Below are positions 1 to 4,964 of a stretch of 6,743 bases of DNA, one piece after another. The translations under genes were made by a program, and so were the position numbers. The notes under the pieces are model-generated. The model did not search any database and was not told where the DNA came from. It saw nothing but the letters and a program-made list of their open reading frames with translations. This stretch comes from Prevotellaceae bacterium (GTDB lineage Bacteria > Bacteroidota > Bacteroidia > Bacteroidales > Paludibacteraceae), in NCBI GenBank assembly GCA_031270565.1, contig JAISXJ010000048.1, positions 1 to 6,743 of the forward strand, written 5' to 3'. The number at the start of each line of letters is the position of its first letter. Within the stretch, counting starts at the first letter, position 1.

Positions 1-11
1 TTTTCACTTTG

Positions 12-46
12 GGAGGGTCTTTTTTGCCTCGCGGAGGGTCTTTTTT
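12..46. repeat. Two-copy direct repeat, 21-bp period
   Basis: The 14-mer GGAGGGTCTTTTTT occurs at 12-25 and again, identically, at 33-46, separated by GCCTCGC. The run could be the end of a longer repeat array that starts left of the window. A weak hairpin (CCTC, loop GCG, GAGG) at 27-37 followed by GTCTTTTTT might act as a poor terminator for an unseen upstream gene, but a 4-bp stem is not convincing. Bases 1-128 hold no gene I can support: the open frame here begins at a TTG and translates the repeat itself. Confidence 0.6.
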
Positions 47-128
47 CGCTTGCGTACCGTCGGAAAGGAAGCGTGTTTCAGTCTATTTCTGTCGGTTCTT
101 ATATATGTTTTACTTAATCCGTAATGTT

Positions 129-794
129 ATGACAATGCATCATGATTACGTTCCGTCTGAAGACAGGAAGTTGTTGACGTGGGGACGCGCCGTGCTTACT
201 CAGGCACATGCGCATCTTACCGCGTGGAGAATTCCTCAGGATGGCTTCGACGTTGTTGATAAGCTGTTTAATGACTACGATCTCGCTTTGGAGGTCGTGG
301 AAAACCCAGTACACAGCAGCGCCGACGTCAAACTGAAGAATGAAACCAAGGAAGCCTTCAAGAAAGGGATAAGGCAGTTTGTAAGAGAGTATCTTACAAA
401 CAATCATCTAATCACGGACAATGACCGTGAGCGGATGGAAATTCCCGTTCACGACAGTACTCGTACACCGATTCCGGTGCCGACAACTGTACCAGAACTG
501 TTTATCCACATTGCGCGGACACGCAGTTTGACTGTCGAATTTAAGGATTCTGGCAGTGAGAGTAAGAGTAAGCCTTATGGCGTTAACGGTGCGGTGATTA
601 TCTATGATATTCTCGACACGCCGCCAACAGCCCATGCACAGCTTACCCGTAACGTGTTAGCTACACGGACGCCGCACGTCCTTGATTTTCTCGAAGCAGA
701 ACGCGGTAAAATTGTTTACCTCGCTATCTGCTGGCAGAATGAAAAGGGGGAAAAGGGACATTGGAGCGATATTCAGAACGCCATTGTGCCCTAA
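129..794 (+). CDS. Conserved-looking Bacteroidota hypothetical protein, helical N-terminus plus fibronectin-like C-terminus
   Basis: This encodes 221 residues starting MTMHHDYVPSED and ending in TAA. I chose ATG 129; ATG 135 (MHHDY) is equally plausible and ATG 105 is less so. The frame is open back to TTG 9, but that stretch only translates a DNA repeat. No signal peptide or membrane segment is visible. Residues 1-100 look helical, with AHLTAWRIP and a charged NETKEAFKKGIRQFVREYLTN segment. A Pro/Thr-rich linker (about 113-125, PIPVPTTVPEL) leads to a beta-rich C-terminal part with RGKIVYLAICWQNEKGEKGHW, resembling a fibronectin type III-like sandwich. From memory, proteins with this HDY...KGPWS layout recur as unnamed Bacteroidota paralogues; I could not check this. 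I assign no function. It is monocistronic in appearance, with a large hairpin 10 bp downstream. Confidence 0.8.
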   Translation: MTMHHDYVPSEDRKLLTWGRAVLTQAHAHLTAWRIPQDGFDVVDKLFNDYDLALEVVENPVHSSADVKLKNETKEAFKKGIRQFVREYLTNNHLITDNDRERMEIPVHDSTRTPIPVPTTVPELFIHIARTRSLTVEFKDSGSESKSKPYGVNGAVIIYDILDTPPTAHAQLTRNVLATRTPHVLDFLEAERGKIVYLAICWQNEKGEKGHWSDIQNAIVP

Positions 795-804
795 TTGATG
801 ACTA

Positions 805-882
805 TTTGAAGGGTAGCGGGGGAAGATTTAATAATTAATTAAGAACTGACAGAAATAGAGATTCCCGCCGCTACCCTTTAAA
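805..882 (+). terminator. Long imperfect hairpin after the hypothetical gene, possible terminator
   Basis: AAGGGTAGCGG (809-819) pairs perfectly with CCGCTACCCTT (868-878). GGGAA (820-824) then pairs with TTCCC (862-866) across a single bulged G867. The base extends by G808-T879 wobble and TTT/AAA (805-807 with 880-882), giving about 20 paired positions. The loop is 37 nt and AT-rich (825-861). TTTT follows at 883-886. The position 10 bp after the stop codon fits a transcript end. The large loop is unusual for an intrinsic terminator, so it may instead be a mobile palindromic element or an mRNA-stabilising 3' structure. Confidence 0.55.
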
Positions 883-896
883 TTTTACTCTCCACT

Positions 897-996
897 ACTC
901 CTCGTCTCTGACGAGGAGTTATTGGTCGGTCGTTTTTAACGACCTATCTCGTTACAAACGAGATTACCATTTACCCCTCGTTACAAACGAGGGGTA
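897..996. repeat. Array of four perfect 3-nt-loop hairpins
   Basis: Four successive perfect hairpins fill this 100-bp non-coding stretch. Hairpin 1 is 897-919 (10-bp stem, ACTCCTCGTC, loop TCT). Hairpin 2 is 928-944 (7 bp, GGTCGTT, loop TTT). Hairpin 3 is 946-964 (8 bp, ATCTCGTT, loop ACA). Hairpin 4 is 972-996 (11 bp, TACCCCTCGTT, loop ACA). Hairpins 3 and 4 share the identical 15-mer CTCGTTACAAACGAG. All four share a loop-proximal TCGT core, while the outer stem bases differ yet stay fully complementary. The array ends 63 bp before the start of the FGE-like gene. It resembles REP-type intergenic palindromes; no transposase is present in the window. A role as RNA structure in the leader of the downstream gene is also possible. 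Confidence 0.8.
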
Positions 997-1059
997 GAAA
1001 AACTGACAACTTAATTTATGTATTACTATATCTATCAATTAATTTAAAACGTGTTTATT

Positions 1060-2478
1060 ATGAAAAAATCAAATCAATTTCTTTTCGCTGTCCTTGTGGC
1101 AGCATTTCTAAGCGTCGCTTCATTTTCTGCGGCGCAGGTAACTATTGGCGGAACAAATCCGCCCGCAGCAGGCGCTATCCTTGACCTGAATAGTACAGCT
1201 AAAGGCGGGCTGGCGCTGTCAAATGTAAGTATTACCGATTTAAACGCCATTCCGTATGACGACGATGTGTTTCCGGGCATTGATGACCTCAATCACGACA
1301 CAAAAAAGGGAGACTTGGCGGGGATGATTGTCTGGAACACCAACGATTGCCTTGCGCCTAACGGAGATGGTCTCTATCTCTGGAACGGTAACAAATGGTT
1401 TTATACGGGTGGTAGAGATGGTCTCTATCTCTGGGACGGTAAGATATGGATTCGCGATAACGTCGCGACCGTTTTTTCTAAAGCTCGAACCCATTTTAAC
1501 ACCGGTGCCAGTTGTCCTACCGACCCTGTTTGCAAAAAATTTGTTGATGAGGGTTATTCTGTTTTTCTTACGTGCGATGCCGACCATACTGTTAACGTTA
1601 CCAATGGGAGCAGGAGTGAGTCTCTTGTAATGAAACCCGTAACCGGCGGCGTGTTTTATATGGGCAATCAGACTTCTAACAGCGGCAACCCCAACTACAA
1701 CAATACCGCCAATGCTTACACTGTTCATCAGGTAGCTCTTTCTTCATTTTATATGTCTGAGACAGAGATAACACAGAAGATGTATCAGACGGTGATGAAC
1801 ATTGACGCTCCTTCACCAAATTGGGATGCTTATGGGAAGTGCCCTACCTGTGCTGCGTACAGGATAAACTGGTATGATGCTATTGCTTTTTGTAACAAAT
1901 TGAGTGTGCTTGATGGCAAAACGCCGTGTTATACTGTAACCGGCATTTCCGATTGGGTGAATCTGGCATACGATGCCATACCTCACAGTAATTATGATGC
2001 TACTTGGAACGCTGTCATTTGGGACAAGACTGCCGACGGTTATCGTTTAGCCACTGAGGCAGAGTGGGAATATGCGGCACGCGGTGGACAGAAAAATAGA
2101 TATACACGCACGCTTGGCGCCGAGGGCACACAGTATGTTTACAGTGGCAGTAATAATCTTGACAGTGTGGCATGGCACTCTGGTAATGGCAGCAGTCAAT
2201 CACACCCAGTAAAATCGAAGAAGGCGAATGAGTTAGGTCTTTATGATATGTCCGGTAATGTATGGGAGTATTGTTGGGACTGGGCTGGCAACGCTTATTC
2301 TACCTGTTGTGTAGAATCACCTGATGGTGGTGGCAGCACTACTGAGCGCGTTATGCGCGGTGGCTGCTGGTACGTCGGCACATATCGCAATAGCGTGTCG
2401 GAGCGTTTCAACCCCTCAGGCATGTGGAACCGCGGTGCGCAGGACCTCGGTTTCCGAATCGCGCGTTCCGCCCTTTAG
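1060..2478 (+). CDS. Secreted protein with FGE-sulfatase (SUMF1-like) domain
   Basis: This encodes 472 residues from ATG 1060 (MKKSNQF); the in-frame GTG 1051 is less likely because MKK begins a good signal peptide. Residues 1-25 form it: KK, a hydrophobic core, then SFSAA with probable cleavage before Q26. Residues 26-60 (VTIGGTNPPAAGAILDLNS) are a common N-terminus of Bacteroidota exported proteins. Residues 100-130 carry the repeated DGLYLW unit. The FGE-sulfatase domain (PF03781-type) spans about 191-472, with YRLATEAEWEYAARGG (328-343), GLYDMSGNVWEY (393-404), RGGCW (433-437) and LGFRIAR near the end. Aligned from memory to human FGE, the two active-site cysteines are replaced by V439 and N444, so sulfatase-activating activity is unlikely; a binding or structural role at the surface or in the periplasm is an inference. 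No C-terminal sorting domain is visible. It sits alone between a hairpin array and a terminator. Confidence 0.9.
   Translation: MKKSNQFLFAVLVAAFLSVASFSAAQVTIGGTNPPAAGAILDLNSTAKGGLALSNVSITDLNAIPYDDDVFPGIDDLNHDTKKGDLAGMIVWNTNDCLAPNGDGLYLWNGNKWFYTGGRDGLYLWDGKIWIRDNVATVFSKARTHFNTGASCPTDPVCKKFVDEGYSVFLTCDADHTVNVTNGSRSESLVMKPVTGGVFYMGNQTSNSGNPNYNNTANAYTVHQVALSSFYMSETEITQKMYQTVMNIDAPSPNWDAYGKCPTCAAYRINWYDAIAFCNKLSVLDGKTPCYTVTGISDWVNLAYDAIPHSNYDATWNAVIWDKTADGYRLATEAEWEYAARGGQKNRYTRTLGAEGTQYVYSGSNNLDSVAWHSGNGSSQSHPVKSKKANELGLYDMSGNVWEYCWDWAGNAYSTCCVESPDGGGSTTERVMRGGCWYVGTYRNSVSERFNPSGMWNRGAQDLGFRIARSAL
1364..1441 (+). repeat. In-frame 51-bp-period duplication within the FGE-like gene
   Basis: The 20-mer GAGATGGTCTCTATCTCTGG occurs at 1364-1383 and again at 1415-1434. 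Both copies are followed by [A/G]ACGGTAA, so 26 of 27 bases match between 1364-1390 and 1415-1441. The 51-bp offset is exactly 17 codons and keeps the frame, giving DGLYLWNGNKW then DGLYLWDGKIW. The near-identity at DNA level suggests a recent tandem duplication that could expand or contract. Confidence 0.85.
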
Positions 2479-2498
2479 TGAAAGGAAAGAAAGAACAG

Positions 2499-2526
2499 AA
2501 AAGCCTCCGGAAATGGGGGCTTTTTT
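2499..2526 (+). terminator. Intrinsic terminator after the FGE-like gene
   Basis: The stem AAAAGCCTCC (2499-2508) pairs with GGGGGCTTTT (2515-2524), including one T-G wobble, around the loop GGAAAT. Six T residues run from 2521 to 2526. It begins 20 bp after the TAG stop. This is a textbook rho-independent terminator and separates this gene from serC. Confidence 0.9.
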
Positions 2527-2626
2527 GTTTCGTTTTCTGTTATCAGTGCTTGCTTCTTTTCATAGCGCCTCAAAAAAAGAATTAACCCCTTTTTGACTTG
2601 AATATTCTTTTATCATAATTTATGCT

Positions 2627-2634
2627 TACCTTTG
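2627..2634 (+). promoter_or_regulatory. Putative Bacteroidota -7 promoter element for serC
   Basis: TACCTTTG matches the TAnnTTTG -7 consensus used by the Bacteroidota primary sigma factor. It lies 43 bp before the chosen serC start and downstream of the previous terminator. No convincing -33 TTTG lies at the usual 17-23 bp spacing; the nearest candidate, TTTG at 2592-2595, is about 31 bp away. The call therefore rests on the -7 match and position. Confidence 0.45.
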
Positions 2635-2677
2635 GCGCGGATTTTTGAATATGGATATATCCTTAAATAATAATTTT

Positions 2678-3751
2678 ATGAAGACAACACACAATTTCAA
2701 TGCAGGACCGTGTGTCTTGCCCAAACAGGCGATCGAATCAACGATAGACGCTATGCGTAACTTTGACAACACAGGCGTTGGTTTGCTCGAAATCTCACAC
2801 CGTACCCCGGGCTGGGAGCGGATTATGAAGGAAACAGAAGGATTTTGGCGTGAATTGCTTGACATTCCGGAAGGGTACAAGGTACTTTTTCTTGGTGGTG
2901 GTGCATCCACACAATTTTTTTGTGTCGCCGCTAATTTGTTGAACAAGAAAGCTGCCTATCTGCAAACCGGCGTATGGGCAAAAAAAGCCGCCAAAGAAGC
3001 CCGCTATTATGGCGAGGTAGAAATCGTAGGCTCGTCGGAAGACCGGAACTACTCTTACATTCCCAAAGGTTACACCATCCCGAAGGATGCTGACTATTTT
3101 CACATTACAACAAATAATACTATTTATGGCACGGAAATAAAAACCGACATGGATTCGCCCATTACACTGGTTGCGGATATGTCGTCGGATATTATGAGCC
3201 GTCCGGTAGATGTGAAAAAATATGGCTTAATCTACGGCGGGGCGCAAAAAAATGTGGGACCTGCCGGCGTAACATTCGTCATTGTACGTGAGGATATTTT
3301 GGGAAAAGTGGAACGAAAATTGCAAACAATGGTTGATTATCGCACCCACATCGCCGAGAGTTCAATGTTCAACACACCGCCTGTAGCATCTATTTTCGTG
3401 ATGCACGAAACCCTAAAATGGCTCAAAGAACTTGGCGGACTGAAAGAGATGCACCGCATCAACAACGAAAAAGCGCAATTGCTTTATAATGAAATTGACC
3501 GCAATCCGCTCTTTGTAGGCACTGCCGAAAAGGAAGACCGCTCCATTATGAATATCTGTTTTGTGATGAGCGAGGGACACAAAGAGAAAGAAGCAGACTT
3601 TATGGCGTATGCCAAAGAGTGTGGTATGGTGGGCATTAAGGGGCATCGTTCGGTTGGCGGTTTTCGCGCCTCCGTTTACAATGCTTGCCCTGTTGAAAGC
3701 GTTAAGGCTTTGGTAGCTTGTATGCAAGAATTTGAAAGACGCTCAAAATAA
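2678..3751 (+). CDS. serC: Phosphoserine aminotransferase
   Basis: This is the PLP-dependent enzyme (EC 2.6.1.52) converting 3-phosphohydroxypyruvate and glutamate to phosphoserine and 2-oxoglutarate in cytosolic serine synthesis. It also acts on the phosphohydroxythreonine intermediate of pyridoxal-phosphate synthesis. The protein is 357 residues, the usual family length, starting MKTTHNFNAGPCVLP; an in-frame TTG at 2645 adds residues the family lacks. Visible motifs are NFNAGP at the N-terminus, LEISHRT, FLGGGASTQF for cofactor phosphate binding, W100 (TGVWAKKA) stacking on the cofactor, D167 (VADMSSD) contacting the pyridine nitrogen, and the Schiff-base lysine K191 in GGAQKNVGPAG. The substrate-binding KGHRSVGGFRASVYNA motif lies near the C-terminus. 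No key residue is missing. serA, often its neighbour in Bacteroidota, does not follow here: a hairpin terminator ends the unit. Confidence 0.97.
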   Translation: MKTTHNFNAGPCVLPKQAIESTIDAMRNFDNTGVGLLEISHRTPGWERIMKETEGFWRELLDIPEGYKVLFLGGGASTQFFCVAANLLNKKAAYLQTGVWAKKAAKEARYYGEVEIVGSSEDRNYSYIPKGYTIPKDADYFHITTNNTIYGTEIKTDMDSPITLVADMSSDIMSRPVDVKKYGLIYGGAQKNVGPAGVTFVIVREDILGKVERKLQTMVDYRTHIAESSMFNTPPVASIFVMHETLKWLKELGGLKEMHRINNEKAQLLYNEIDRNPLFVGTAEKEDRSIMNICFVMSEGHKEKEADFMAYAKECGMVGIKGHRSVGGFRASVYNACPVESVKALVACMQEFERRSK

Positions 3752-3771
3752 ATTTGTTGACTTTGCTAATT

Positions 3772-3813
3772 GAGTAGGGGGGAAACGAAACGGTTTTCTT
3801 CCTACTCTTGTTT
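3772..3813 (+). terminator. Probable intrinsic terminator after serC
   Basis: GAGTAGG (3772-3778) pairs with CCTACTC (3801-3807). Pairing continues inward past a bulged G with GGGAAA (3780-3785) against TTTTCTT (two G-T wobbles) and closes on a GAAACG loop. The following TTGTTT (3808-3813) is a modest U-tract. It begins 20 bp after the serC stop codon. Confidence 0.7.
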
Positions 3814-3821
3814 CATGCTCT

Positions 3822-3848
3822 CCTGCATCATATTGGCAGGCGTTTTTT
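3822..3848 (+). terminator. Possible second terminator
   Basis: CCTGC (3822-3826) pairs with GCAGG (3836-3840) around a 9-nt loop and is followed by CG and six T residues (3843-3848). The 5-bp stem is short, but the T-run is good. It could back up the hairpin just upstream. Confidence 0.4.
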
Positions 3849-3940
3849 GCGTTACTTTATGCAGAAAATAGGTTGTTCAAAGATTGTAAGTGGAATAGCA
3901 ATAAACTTGCTTTAATGCAGGAAATACCGAAAAAAGGTTT

Positions 3941-3948
3941 TAACTTTG
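3941..3948 (+). promoter_or_regulatory. Putative Bacteroidota -7 promoter element for grpB-family gene
   Basis: TAACTTTG matches the TAnnTTTG -7 consensus and lies 48 bp before the ATG, nearly the same geometry as at serC. No good -33 element is apparent at the right distance. The 245 bp between serC and this gene otherwise hold only the two terminator-like hairpins. Confidence 0.45.
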
Positions 3949-3996
3949 TTGATGTTTTATCGGGAGTTTCCGACAGAAAGTTGAAATTTAGATAAT

Positions 3997-4584
3997 ATGC
4001 AAAACAGCAATAAAATAGACAATCTTTCGAGAGAAGAAATAGGCAAAATTTTTCCTGTTGAGATTGTGCCGTATAATGCAGCATGGCAGCCACTTTTTGA
4101 AAAAGAAAGATTGCTGTTGACGAGCGTTCTAACGGATAAAATTGTCTTGCCTGTCGAGCATATAGGCAGTACTTCTGTTCGCAATCTTTCAGCCAAACCA
4201 ATTATTGATATTTTGGTCGCAGTACCGGAATTGACAGGAGGTTTGAAAAATGAGATCACGGAAAAATTGTCGCAAATAGGTTACGTAAATATGTCGGCTG
4301 CCGAAACCGAAACGAAAATGACTTTTGGCAAAGGTTATGATGTGAACGAGCGTAACAAGCAAAAATTTCATTTGCATATTCGTCAACAAAACAGTGATTT
4401 ATGGAATGACGAAATTTATTTCCGCGATTATCTCCACCGAGATGCCGATACACGAAATGAATATGAGAAACTGAAACTTCGCCTTGCACAACTGCATAAA
4501 TACGATCGCGAAGCATATACGGCGGCAAAAACCGATTTTATTAAAAGTATCACTCGGAAAGCAAAAAACATATCAACAAAATAA
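3997..4584 (+). CDS. GrpB family protein (UPF0157, nucleotidyltransferase fold)
   Basis: This encodes 195 residues from ATG 3997, ending in TAA. Family motifs appear in order: IVPYNAAWQPLFEKE (about 23-37), EHIGSTSVRNLSAKPIIDI (54-72, the glycine-serine and aspartate segment of the nucleotidyltransferase-like core), FHLHI (124-128), and a C-terminal FRDYLHRDADTRNEYEKLKLRLA helix pair. GrpB proteins are soluble and poorly characterised; in some bacteria the domain is fused to dephospho-CoA kinase, but here it stands alone at full length. The first 20 residues (MQNSNKIDNLSREEIGKIFP) extend slightly beyond the core and show no signal peptide. The stop codon lies one base before the next ATG, suggesting co-transcription with the KilA-N remnant. 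The substrate is unknown. Confidence 0.9.
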   Translation: MQNSNKIDNLSREEIGKIFPVEIVPYNAAWQPLFEKERLLLTSVLTDKIVLPVEHIGSTSVRNLSAKPIIDILVAVPELTGGLKNEITEKLSQIGYVNMSAAETETKMTFGKGYDVNERNKQKFHLHIRQQNSDLWNDEIYFRDYLHRDADTRNEYEKLKLRLAQLHKYDREAYTAAKTDFIKSITRKAKNISTK

Positions 4585-4585
4585 A

Positions 4586-4938
4586 ATGAAAAAATTTAGC
4601 GTGATAACCGTTCAAGACGTGCAAGTCTCCATAACAACGGAAAATAACGATGATTATATTTGCCTGACCGATATGGTAAAAGGACAGGAAGGCGAAGACC
4701 ATATACGGAATTGGATGCGCAACCGCAACACGCTCGAATTTCTTGGTGCGTGGGAAATGCTACACAATCCGGCATTTAAAGGTGTCGAATTCGACACCTT
4801 TTTGCACGAGGCGGGCGCAAACCGTTTCAATATGACCCCGCGCAAATGGATTGAAGCCATCATGCAACGGGAATTATCTCAAAGTCAGGAAGGAATGGCG
4901 GGATAAAACATATAAGTCGGATTTCGACAGATTATTAG
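4586..4938 (+). pseudogene. KilA-N domain protein, frameshifted and truncated
   Basis: Translation from ATG 4586 gives 106 residues ending at TAA 4904-4906, starting MKKFSVITVQDVQVSI. The family motifs are DDYICLTDMVK, the RNWMRNRNTLEFLGAWE segment, NPAFKGVEFDTF, and NRFNMTPRKWIEA (ending at residue 91). After A91 this frame turns into unrelated IMQRELSQSQEG. The sequence from 4861 in another frame reads HATGIISKSGRNGG, which fits the family's usual ATNAIGIVSKSGRYGG continuation. Loss of one base near 4859-4860 explains this. The restored frame then loses similarity after GG and stops at TAG 4936-4938, so the usual C-terminal half (roughly another 150 or more residues) is also missing. KilA-N is a DNA-binding domain common in phages and mobile elements; in Bacteroidota it also occurs in standalone chromosomal genes. 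The piece may be a dead remnant or a short expressed protein. Confidence 0.75.
4778..4801 (+). other. Perfect 24-bp palindrome with T-run inside the KilA-N gene
   Basis: AAAGGTGTCGAA (4778-4789) is followed directly by its exact reverse complement (4790-4801), centred on GAATTC. T residues run from 4799 to 4803. As RNA it would form a 10-bp stem with an AATT loop and a short U-tract, resembling an intrinsic terminator within the coding region. It encodes the conserved KGVEFDTF segment, so protein constraint explains part of the sequence but not the full symmetry. Confidence 0.7.
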
Positions 4939-4964
4939 AATTAACAAATTGAAAAGTAATTATT

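Noticed and set aside
9..128. N-terminal extension of the first gene from TTG 9
   Set aside because: It translates a direct DNA repeat and has no protein-like composition; the family-like sequence begins at MTMHHDY.
897..996. CRISPR array
   Set aside because: The units are short perfect hairpins of different lengths (17-25 bp) with no spacers of regular length and no cas genes nearby.
1328..1630. Separate + strand ORF
   Set aside because: It is a frame shadow inside the FGE-like gene, whose own frame carries a signal peptide and family motifs throughout.
3852..3996. Small gene between serC and the GrpB gene
   Set aside because: No start codon with a coding-like frame of useful length was found on the + strand; the reverse frames overlap the GrpB gene and look like shadows.
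4484..4585. Upstream start for the KilA-N ORF
   Set aside because: The extension overlaps the GrpB coding sequence in another frame; the family-like sequence starts at MKKFSVI, ATG 4586.
4856..4866. Programmed ribosomal frameshift in the KilA-N gene
   Set aside because: The junction GCCATCATGCA has no slippery heptamer, and the restored frame also lacks the rest of the protein.
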